Source: Candidatus Sphingomonas phytovorans (GTDB taxonomy: Bacteria; Pseudomonadota; Alphaproteobacteria; Sphingomonadales; Sphingomonadaceae). From it: DNA of 64,000 bases. The stretch spans positions 498,501 through 562,500 of the forward strand of contig CP119314.1 in NCBI GenBank assembly GCA_029202385.1. Reading direction: 5' to 3'. The position numbers were made by a program, and so were the translations under genes. The notes under the pieces were generated by a model. It made no database searches, was not told where the DNA came from, and saw nothing but the letters and a program-made list of their open reading frames with translations. Below are positions 58,776 through 64,000 of the stretch, one piece after another. The number at the start of each line of letters is the position of its first letter. Position 1 is the first letter of the stretch.

Positions 58776-60118
58776 TTCGCTTCTCCCGATTTAGCACCGG
58801 ATTTCAGCCCAAGCTTCCGCGCCGCCTGGGCACGGTTGTAGGCGAGATTCGGCGCGGTGAACGGATAGTCGACCGGCAGCTTCCACTTCTGGAGATAGTC
58901 GGCCTTCGACAGCTGATGCTTGCTGCTCAGGTGCCGCGTCAGCTGCTCGTGCTTCTCGCCGCATTCGAGGCAGACGAGATAGTCAGGCTTGACCGAGGCC
59001 CGTATCGCGACGGCCGGGACCGGCGCTGCGACGGGCTCGGGAGCCGGTGCCACCGCCTCGGCAACGCCCAGCGCTTCCTGCACCAGTCCGCAGGCCTCCG
59101 CGATTTCTTCGTCTTCGACCACGTCACCGTCGACCAGGGCGGCCAGCACCTTGAACGCGACCTCCAGTGCCGGCCTTGGGTCGACTGCATCGGCACTCGC
59201 CGGGGCTTCCTCGCCATCTTCGAAAAGCCGGTAGCCAGCCGGAAGCAGGCTTTTCAGCCCCGCCAGGACGCCTTTCTTCTCGGCCACGCCGAGCCGCTTG
59301 AAGCTGCCCAGGACACGATCGTGGAGCTTATCCTCGGTCCGGACGGCGCGGTTGGTGCCGGTCACCTTGGCGATGGCGTCGCCAACTTTCCCGTTCCAGC
59401 CGCCCAGCACCAGATCGACGGCTTCCCCTTGCTTCTCCGCGTCCAGCTTCGTCAGCGCGCGCAGCTGGGCAGCGTTGGTCGCCATTGGATGCCGCGCCTC
59501 GCGCAGGCGGGCGATCAGCGAAGGAGCGAGCCTGCGGTAAAGGAGCAGGTCGCGTTCGACCTTGCTCCGGCTGAAACCCAGCTGCTCGGCGACGTCCTCG
59601 GCCCAACCGTATGCAAATGTCATCGTGACATTTGCATCGGCAGCCTCGGCCTTCACGTCCTGCTTCCAGCGCGCGTTGGCGGATGCCGATCGACCGTCCT
59701 TGGTCAGGTCGATGCCGGCTTTCACCTTATGGAGCGTAACCAGTTCAGCGATGAACGCGGCCCGGTCGATGGGGTCCAAATCGCGGCGCCAAAGGTTCTC
59801 TGAAATCTCGCGCATCTTCCGGTGCGCGGCCGATGCCGAGACGATGCGCGCCTCAATCAGCTCCATGCCGACCAATCGCGCGCCTGTGTGACGATGCGCC
59901 CCAGCGACTAGGCGATAGCCCGGCTTGCCCGGCAGTTGGCAAACCTCGATCGGCGTCTGCTGGCCTTCCTTCGCCATGATGCCGCCCAGAGCCAAGGCCC
60001 AGACTTCATCGATAGGCCGGAGTCGCTCGCCGATGTCGATCTGATCGACCGGGAGAAGGAGGATTTCGCCGGCAATGGCCGGAGTGTCATCGTTCGCGAT
60101 GATGGAGGCGGTCGCCAT
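58772..60118 (-). CDS. ParB-like protein fused to a MucR/Ros zinc-finger domain
   Basis: A 448-residue early protein. Residues about 18-100 are a ParB/Srx N-terminal domain (ILLLPVDQIDIGERLRPIDEVWALALGGIMAKEGQQTPIEVC..., YRLVAGAHRHTGARLVG, the box II GAHR motif), 100-225 the ParB HTH (AEQLGFSRSKVERDLLLYRRL). After an Ala/Pro linker, residues about 380-445 are a MucR/Ros-type domain: YLVCLECGEKHEQLTRHLSSKHQLSKADYLQKWKLPVDYPFTAPNLAYNRAQAARKLGL, with Cys and His zinc ligands. I know ParB-like genes at this place in transposable phages, but not this fusion. Confidence 0.88.
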   Translation of the reverse strand: MATASIIANDDTPAIAGEILLLPVDQIDIGERLRPIDEVWALALGGIMAKEGQQTPIEVCQLPGKPGYRLVAGAHRHTGARLVGMELIEARIVSASAAHRKMREISENLWRRDLDPIDRAAFIAELVTLHKVKAGIDLTKDGRSASANARWKQDVKAEAADANVTMTFAYGWAEDVAEQLGFSRSKVERDLLLYRRLAPSLIARLREARHPMATNAAQLRALTKLDAEKQGEAVDLVLGGWNGKVGDAIAKVTGTNRAVRTEDKLHDRVLGSFKRLGVAEKKGVLAGLKSLLPAGYRLFEDGEEAPASADAVDPRPALEVAFKVLAALVDGDVVEDEEIAEACGLVQEALGVAEAVAPAPEPVAAPVPAVAIRASVKPDYLVCLECGEKHEQLTRHLSSKHQLSKADYLQKWKLPVDYPFTAPNLAYNRAQAARKLGLKSGAKSGEAK

Positions 60119-60120
60119 GT

Positions 60121-60390
60121 CTAGCGCGCCTCCGCATTTAGACGGTGCGCGCCTGCTTCAGCGCTGCTATTGTCCAACTTTATGGACTCGGAGGCGATAG
60201 ACAGCCCGTGCCCCTCGATCTGAAACTCAGCGGCGATCGCCTTGGCCACCTTGGCCGAGCTGCGTCCCCGCATGAAATCCGCCACCTGTTGGCCGGTCAG
60301 TCCTTTGGACACCGCCCAGCTACGAACGCTTCCGTGTCGCTTCCGCAGAGCGCACTTAACGTCCTCTTTGTCCAAAGTAGAAACTTGCAT
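60121..60390 (-). CDS. Ner-like HTH protein
   Basis: An 89-residue early regulator, first gene of the leftward operon. EDVKCALRKRHGSVRSWAVSKGLTGQQVADFMRGRSSAKVAKAIAAEF is a Ner/Nlp-type HTH; in Mu, Ner shuts down early and repressor promoters. The ATG at 60390 follows AAGGCG. The start codon overlaps the repressor ATG on the other strand. Confidence 0.8.
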   Translation of the reverse strand: MQVSTLDKEDVKCALRKRHGSVRSWAVSKGLTGQQVADFMRGRSSAKVAKAIAAEFQIEGHGLSIASESIKLDNSSAEAGAHRLNAEAR

Positions 60391-61105
60391 GGCTAACGCC
60401 TTGGTCAGTGAGTCCAACGAATTGGACCATAAAGATGGCGCATTGGACAGTCAAGCCGCTGAAGCTTTTGGCGCGCGGATTCGGGCGAGGGCTGACGAAC
60501 TCGGGCTGACAGCGTCGGATTTGGTCCGCGTTACCGGCATCAAAAAGCAGTCGATGACCGGCTATTGGGCGGGCAAGCGGCTTTGCGGGTCCGATAAATT
60601 ATTCGCGCTGTCCGATGCGTTGCGCGTCAGCGCCCGGTGGTTGATCGAGGGCGTCGACGTGCGCTCGGGTGGCCTGCTGGTGGATGCGGCGGAAGCGGAT
60701 TGGGTCAACGTGCCGCGATATGACCTTCGTCAGTTGACGGACACCGGCAAGGGCGAACCTGTCGAAGTGATCCCGTTCCGCCGTGATCTACTCTACCGCC
60801 GCCTGAGCGTGACGAAGGACATCTGGCTGACAGAGTTACCTGGCAGCAACTACGATCTGGGCCTGAAAGAGGGAGATTTGGTCTTTTGCAGCGACATGGC
60901 GAAGGGAGATGGACCTTATGACGGTTGGACATGCATCTGGCGTGGCACCGCAGCTCCGTTCGTTGCGTCTTATTCCAGTCTCGCCGAACGTCCCGGCGGG
61001 ATCACCGGGGCCGACGTACATAGAGAACAACTCGCAGCGGTTGGCCGGGTCCGGGCTGTGTTGCTCGCGGAGGTCGAGGACCAGAGGGTGAGACCGGGTC
61101 GATGA
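60389..61105 (+). CDS. phage repressor (HTH plus S24-like C-terminal domain)
   Basis: A 238-residue lysogeny repressor. Residues about 25-90 form a Cro/C1 HTH (AFGARIRARADELGLTASDLVRVTGIKKQSMTGYWAGKRL...). The C-terminal half resembles the S24 fold (IWLTELPGSNYDLGLKEGDLVFCSDMAKGDGPYDGWTCIWRG, with GLKEGDLV matching the LRDGDLV strand), but the canonical GDSM and catalytic Lys are not obvious, so self-cleavage is doubtful. The ATG at 60389 lacks a good ribosome-binding site; TTG codons at 60422 or 60443 are alternatives. Confidence 0.82.
   Translation: MANALVSESNELDHKDGALDSQAAEAFGARIRARADELGLTASDLVRVTGIKKQSMTGYWAGKRLCGSDKLFALSDALRVSARWLIEGVDVRSGGLLVDAAEADWVNVPRYDLRQLTDTGKGEPVEVIPFRRDLLYRRLSVTKDIWLTELPGSNYDLGLKEGDLVFCSDMAKGDGPYDGWTCIWRGTAAPFVASYSSLAERPGGITGADVHREQLAAVGRVRAVLLAEVEDQRVRPGR
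60412..60427. promoter_or_regulatory. candidate repressor/Ner operator
   Basis: GTCCAA-CGAA-TTGGAC is a perfect 6-4-6 inverted repeat, overlapping the -10 and start region of the predicted early promoter. Further TTGTCCAA and ATTGGAC half-sites lie at 60369 and 60442. Its place suits repression of early transcription. Confidence 0.65.
60426..60454 (-). promoter_or_regulatory. predicted early promoter
   Basis: On the minus strand, TTGACT (60449-60454) and TATGGT (60426-60431) are separated by 17 bases, a good sigma-70-type promoter firing leftward into the Ner-like gene. The operator palindrome starts inside the -10. Confidence 0.65.
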
Positions 61106-61686
61106 TGCAGAAGATCGCAATTATAGCGCTCGCGACGATCGCGCCGGCCGCGCAGGCGGCGGAACCGCTCAACAAGCCGACTAGAGCAGAGGAGCGCGCG
61201 ATGGCGCTCACTCCAGAAGAAGCCTCACTGCGGATGATGGTGCGTGGAACTGACGAGCTTGATCCGACCATCTGGGTATCCAGCGAGCCGTTTCTAAAGG
61301 GGAGCGGTGACGACAAGTTCTTTCGTGCAGCGATCGACAAGCAATCAAGGGCCGTCGTCTATCAAATATACCTGCGGTCAACGTCGAGTCGCGGGCCACT
61401 CCGGTTGTCTAAGATGACATACATGGTGGCTGGGCGACTGAAATCCGTGCAGGTCGAACGCGTCGATCTCGACGTAAGCTGCCGCTCTCTGTGCCTCCAT
61501 TTCGAGGACGCTATCGCTGAAATCCCACGCGAGGACCTAGAGCTTTTGGCTAAGGATACCGGGCCAGCGTGGCGCGCCCGGCTGTTCGGCGACACCGTCC
61601 AGGGTATCGACGCGGGCTTCCTACGCAACGAAACCGCAGGCTTCTTGATCGCTGTCGATAGGGTGCTCGCGCGACAAGCGCGCTAG
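61102..61686 (+). CDS. exported hypothetical protein cotranscribed with the repressor
   Basis: A 194-residue protein with a signal peptide (MMQKIAIIALATIAPAAQAAEPL). Its ATG overlaps the repressor stop (ATGA), so it is made in lysogens. The mature part is mixed alpha/beta (FFRAAIDKQSRAVVYQIYLRSTSSRG..., VERVDLDVSCRSLCLHFEDAIAEIPREDL) with two Cys spaced CRSLC. No family recognised. An exported lysogeny gene is a candidate for superinfection exclusion or host surface change. Confidence 0.65.
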   Translation: MMQKIAIIALATIAPAAQAAEPLNKPTRAEERAMALTPEEASLRMMVRGTDELDPTIWVSSEPFLKGSGDDKFFRAAIDKQSRAVVYQIYLRSTSSRGPLRLSKMTYMVAGRLKSVQVERVDLDVSCRSLCLHFEDAIAEIPREDLELLAKDTGPAWRARLFGDTVQGIDAGFLRNETAGFLIAVDRVLARQAR

Positions 61687-61748
61687 AGCCACTTGCATTT
61701 CTGTTCCTACTTTGTTCTCATTCGGCATCGAGTCGAAGGAGGACGAAC

Positions 61749-61988
61749 ATGCTCACTGCACAAGCCGCCAGATATGAGAAGAAAGCCCAGCCCCTCGGCC
61801 GATGGCTTCTCGGCCAGGCTGGCCGCGACGATGCGATTGGCGATCTCGCCAGGGCAGCGAAGGCGGATCGCGGCTTTCCCAAGGACGGCGACTACGAGGC
61901 CATCTCGCGCCGGTTGAACCAGTTGCAGGCGGACGGCGACACCCACGAGGCGCTTGAACAGGCCGATATCGAGGCGGTGGCATACTGA
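61749..61988 (+). CDS. small hypothetical protein (YozE-like segment)
   Basis: A 79-residue helical protein after AAGGAGGACGAAC. Residues about 24-75 (GRDDAIGDLARAAKADRGFPKDGDYEAISRRLNQLQADGDTHEALEQADIEA) resemble the YozE SAM-like helical fold. Part of the lysogeny operon. Function unknown. Confidence 0.6.
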   Translation: MLTAQAARYEKKAQPLGRWLLGQAGRDDAIGDLARAAKADRGFPKDGDYEAISRRLNQLQADGDTHEALEQADIEAVAY

Positions 61989-62236
61989 TGGCAGGGCTGA
62001 TGCGCCCGCCGCCGCCGCCACGAAAGCCGCGCGCCTTTCGCCCTGATGGCCTTAGCGAGTTCCGGGTTACCGTCTTCGGTGAACCGCGTGGGCCATGGCT
62101 ATCCAGCCACGAGGAAGCGAAATGGGATGCGATCAAAAAGGGCCTCGCATCCTACGATGCATCGCTTGGCGAATACTACCTGGCCGTGCCCGTAGAGGTT
62201 GAGAGCCGCCCGATCGCCTGGAGCCTCGCCGCATGA
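61988..62236 (+). CDS. small hypothetical phage protein
   Basis: An 82-residue protein coupled by TGATG to the gene before it. A Pro/Arg-rich N-terminus (MRPPPPPRKPRAFRP) is followed by FRVTVFGEPRGPWLSSHEEAKWDAIKKGLASYD. No domain recognised. Confidence 0.55.
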   Translation: MAGLMRPPPPPRKPRAFRPDGLSEFRVTVFGEPRGPWLSSHEEAKWDAIKKGLASYDASLGEYYLAVPVEVESRPIAWSLAA

Positions 62237-62481
62237 ACCAGATCGATCCGGACACGCTCGGCTTCATCATGAGGTTTGAGCTGGGCAAGATCAGCAACCG
62301 TACCTTGAAGGGCATGGGGTCAGGCCACGGCGACACCAGGCGTCAGGCGGTCGCCATTGCGGCCGACCAGCTCCTGAAGCGCATGGCCGACTGGGAAATC
62401 CTCGTGCCCGAACCGAGGGGCAACTTCTTCGCCGACCGGGTGCTGCCGAACAGTGGCCCATCGGAAAAGGGGCCCACTTAA
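62233..62481 (+). CDS. small hypothetical phage protein
   Basis: An 82-residue protein, last of the rightward operon, coupled by ATGA. MNQIDPDTLGFIMRFELGKISNRTLKGMGSGHGDTRRQAVAIAADQLLKRMADWEIL is helical. No family recognised. Confidence 0.5.
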   Translation: MNQIDPDTLGFIMRFELGKISNRTLKGMGSGHGDTRRQAVAIAADQLLKRMADWEILVPEPRGNFFADRVLPNSGPSEKGPT

Positions 62482-62895
62482 CGGCCACGTATCGGCTCCG
62501 AAAAGCGCCCAATACGCGCCAATCGCCACGAAAAGCCGTGAAATTTCAATGAGTACCCACTTCCGCGGCGTATTCGGCGGAAGTGGGCGATTTTCCGCCC
62601 ACTTCCGTAAGGCCCATCGCGCCGCCACCGCGCCGCCCGCCGCTTTCCCGGCATCCCTTAAACGGCGGTAATCTGCGGCTGAGAGGCCTCTAAGAAGCCC
62701 TAAGAGGGCACGGCCCCGATTCTAGGAAGTCCTGTCAAAAGCGGTGTCTAAAACGCCCGACACTCTAGACATCGCCGAAACGCCAATTTTTCTGCACCGA
62801 CCCCCGGAACGTCCCGGAAAACCGCCATTCCTTCCCACATCACCCCGCATGATCCCGGTTAATCCCGGCACTCCAGCAACGACTGTCAACTAACA
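62482..62895. other. right prophage terminal region (non-coding)
   Basis: No gene is supported here. The stretch contains the three-arm inverted repeat (62556-62607), a repeat of a segment found at 46142, and two end-type sites in inverted orientation: 62720-62736 (TTCTAG-N7-TGTC) and 62871-62887 (CTCCAG-N7-TGTC), the latter 8 bases from the terminus. Confidence 0.7.
62556..62607 (+). promoter_or_regulatory. three-arm alternative hairpin at the right prophage end
   Basis: Arm 1 CCCACTTCCGC (62556-62566), arm 2 GCGGAAGTGGGCG (62577-62589) and arm 3 CGCCCACTTCCG (62596-62607). Arm 2 can pair perfectly with arm 1 (11 bp) or with arm 3 (12 bp, loop ATTTTC), giving mutually exclusive hairpins as in attenuators. 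It could also be a set of three operator copies. Confidence 0.6.
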
Positions 62896-62900
62896 CCGGA

Positions 62901-63207
62901 AAATGGCGCGAAAATACGACAATTCACCCCCCCGAAAAAAGCGGTGCGGAAACGATTCATCATGTGTCGGTCATGAGAAAGAGCGGGCCAGGTCCAGTCG
63001 GTTCCCGACCACTCGACGCTGGCACGGGCCGCGCCGGAAATGAATCGATCCGCGCCCTGCTTGACGAAGCGCTCTCCGGTTCGGACTCCCTGAAACGGAA
63101 TGCTACGTCGCGCCCCGAGCACGATTAATCCCGCATGCGAAGATGGGACATCTGGCAGCAATGTTCGCGGTGTAGATGCCCGTGCGTGGGGCGACGAAAG
63201 GCGAGAA
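62901..63207. other. host intergenic region right of the prophage
   Basis: Host sequence that was continuous with the region left of 27362 before insertion. No convincing gene seen; frames here are short and overlap each other. A weak ribosome-binding site at its end serves the small gene at 63208. Confidence 0.4.
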
Positions 63208-63393
63208 ATGACCGATCACGAAACCCGCTATCTGCTAACCCGGGCGAAGCAGGAAGCGACGATGGCGGCCCGGGCCGAGCATCCCTCGGCCGCGGCGGCG
63301 CATCGCACGCTTTCCCTGCGCTACTCGACCAAGGCGGTGATCGGCCTGAGCGAAGAGACCGATCGCGCGCCGGTTGACGCCACGGCGCGATAG
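63208..63393 (+). CDS. 61-residue hypothetical host protein
   Basis: A small soluble helical protein (MTDHETRYLLTRAKQEATMAARAEHPSAAAAHRTLSLRYSTKAVIGLSEE...) after GAAAGGCGAGAA. The pattern of a short helical protein with SAAAAHRxLSxRYS is one I associate with sphingomonad hypothetical proteins, without known function. Confidence 0.6.
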   Translation: MTDHETRYLLTRAKQEATMAARAEHPSAAAAHRTLSLRYSTKAVIGLSEETDRAPVDATAR

Positions 63394-63733
63394 ACGCGGC
63401 CTTGCCCCTGGCGCAGGGGGCTAGCGGATTCACCCATCTGGCAGAGCGTCCTACTTCCCCTCTCCTTTTAGGAGAGGGGCAAGCTGCGTAGCAGCGCGGG
63501 GTGAGGTTGAGGATGCTACGATATTCGTCACCCTCAACCTTCCCGCCGGGAGAAGGAGAAGACTCCTCGGAACGAGATGTGCGCACGCAGCAGGCGAAGG
63601 GGGAGGCGATGGCCGGATCGGGGTTGCTCATGGCAGGGACTCGGGGCTCTTGCATGCGGCTTCCCCTCGGACCGATATCTGGTGCCATCCTTTTTTCGGC
63701 GACTCGACGACCGACGGGCAGATGGAGGGCGAG
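63394..63733. other. intergenic DNA with a dispersed hairpin repeat
   Basis: No gene is supported. The stretch holds a REP-like element (63457-63550 approximately) and the upstream region of the oxidoreductase gene. Confidence 0.4.
63457..63479. repeat. REP-like hairpin
   Basis: CCCCTCTCCT-TTT-AGGAGAGGGG forms a perfect 10-bp stem, followed by CAAGCTGCGTAGCAGCGCGG and GTGAGGTTGAGG/CCTCAACC arms. Such composite hairpins are typical of dispersed intergenic repeats in sphingomonad chromosomes. Confidence 0.6.
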
Positions 63734-64000
63734 ATGGCAGGCACCGATCCCCGAGGCGTGAAGCCCTATGCCGGTCCGGCCGGCGGCTGGGGAGCGTTGA
63801 AGGCGGTTGCCCGGGCCGTGCGCGACCAGATGGGCGCCAGCACCGATACCCGCGCACTGCTGCAGATGAACCAGCCTGACGGCTTCGATTGTCCCGGCTG
63901 CGCATGGCCCGATCCCAAGCACACGTCATCCTTCGAGTTCTGCGAGAACGGTGCCAAGGCGGTGACCTGGGAAGCAACGGTCAAGCGCGTCGACCCGGAC
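63734..64000 (+). CDS. FdhF/YdeP-family molybdopterin oxidoreductase (N-terminal part)
   Basis: The first 89 codons of a gene that continues beyond the window. The ATG follows [42 protein letters not shown] and [38 protein letters not shown] match the N-terminus of the FdhF/YdeP family, whose [10 protein letters not shown] motif includes two Cys. These are predicted formate-dehydrogenase-like enzymes needing molybdopterin cofactor, consistent with moeA in the same region of the chromosome. Confidence 0.85.
   Translation, partial: MAGTDPRGVKPYAGPAGGWGALKAVARAVRDQMGASTDTRALLQMNQPDGFDCPGCAWPDPKHTSSFEFCENGAKAVTWEATVKRVDPD

Larger units (their letters stand above)
27362..62895 (-). mobile_element. 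complete Mu-type transposable siphovirus-like prophage (35,534 bp)
   Basis: Left end 27362 (TGTAGCCGGACATTCGTTTC...) and right end 62895 (minus strand TGTTAGTTGACAGTCGTTGC...) match at 20 of 27 positions without gaps. Both are directly flanked by CCGGA (27357-27361 and 62896-62900), the 5-bp duplication expected of MuA-type transposition. Contents in order from the right: repressor operon, Ner-like gene, early genes with MuA and MuB, Mor-like activator, lysis genes, packaging, HK97-type head, non-contractile tail and fibre. No gene looks broken and all essential modules are visible, so it may be inducible. Confidence 0.93.

Noticed and set aside
62453..62671. 72-codon frame at the right prophage end
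   Set aside because: It crosses the three-arm inverted repeat, has no ribosome-binding site and its composition follows the repeats.
27362..62895. Gene transfer agent
   Set aside because: The tail-tip genes recall those of alphaproteobacterial gene transfer agents, but MuA, MuB, repressor, terminal repeats and target duplication show a transposable prophage.
27362..62895. Myovirus (contractile-tail) Mu relative
   Set aside because: No tail sheath, baseplate wedge or gp47/gp48-type genes were seen; the order tube - chaperone - tape measure - tail tip is siphovirus-type.

Overview
The window is high-GC chromosomal DNA of an alphaproteobacterium, most likely Sphingomonas or a close sphingomonad. 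The support is the gene order gltA - gltX - comEC - lexA - moeA, a LexA box of the alphaproteobacterial GAAC-N7-GAAC type, panB/bamB/der neighbours and a DUF2336 signalling cluster. No database search was possible, so the genus is an inference.

Layout. (1) 1-27.2 kb is host backbone: an S10 peptidase, GNAT acetyltransferase, ArsC-like reductase, DUF427 protein, small membrane proteins with an XRE regulator, panB, a YfgM-like TPR protein, bamB, der and an Hpt protein. These are followed by a signalling cluster (a long membrane coiled-coil protein, an Hpt-like protein without its His, a nucleotidyltransferase-like membrane protein, a DUF2336 protein and a histidine-kinase-like protein without its phospho-acceptor His). 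Then come gltA, gltX, comEC, lexA, moeA, an MFS transporter and an amidohydrolase. A 523-bp element with terminal inverted repeats (9904-10426) sits at the 3' end of the coiled-coil gene. It carries a class-II tRNA-like sequence with a 4-nt anticodon loop and one 83-codon ORF.

(2) 27362-62895 is a complete-looking transposable (Mu-type) prophage of 35,534 bp. Its ends were mapped by reading: both begin 5'-TGT, share ungapped inverted repeats of 27 nt (20 identical), carry GACA-N7-CTGGAG-type sites, and are flanked by the 5-bp duplication CCGGA. The early/regulatory end is at the right. A repressor operon runs rightward (repressor, exported protein, three small proteins). A Ner-like gene opens the leftward early operon: ParB-MucR fusion, small regulators, MuA transposase (D273/D338/E390), MuB ATPase, a DnaA-domain protein, GemA and a Mor-like activator. 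The late genes follow leftward: amidase endolysin, holin/spanin candidates, DksA-like zinc finger, DUF2730, gp26-like protein, DUF3486, terminase, a portal-MuF fusion, HK97-type prohead protease and capsid, connectors, tail tube, chaperone, tape measure with an M15-like peptidase domain, tail-tip proteins, and a tail fibre with an SGNH hydrolase. Mu-type replication is thus joined to an HK97-type head and a non-contractile (siphovirus-type) tail. Nearly all genes in the early and late operons are coupled by ATGA, GTGA or TGATG overlaps, which fixed many start sites and exposed genes as short as 31 codons.

(3) 62.9-64 kb is host DNA again: a small hypothetical gene, a dispersed hairpin repeat and the start of an FdhF/YdeP-type molybdopterin oxidoreductase running off the window.

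Most worth following up: the tRNA-like mini-element, the exact prophage ends, the two His-less phosphorelay proteins, the ParB-MucR fusion, a small Acb2/Tad1-like (anti-CBASS) candidate inside the head genes, two identical 22-bp palindromes before late transcription units, and a three-arm alternative-hairpin region at the right prophage end.
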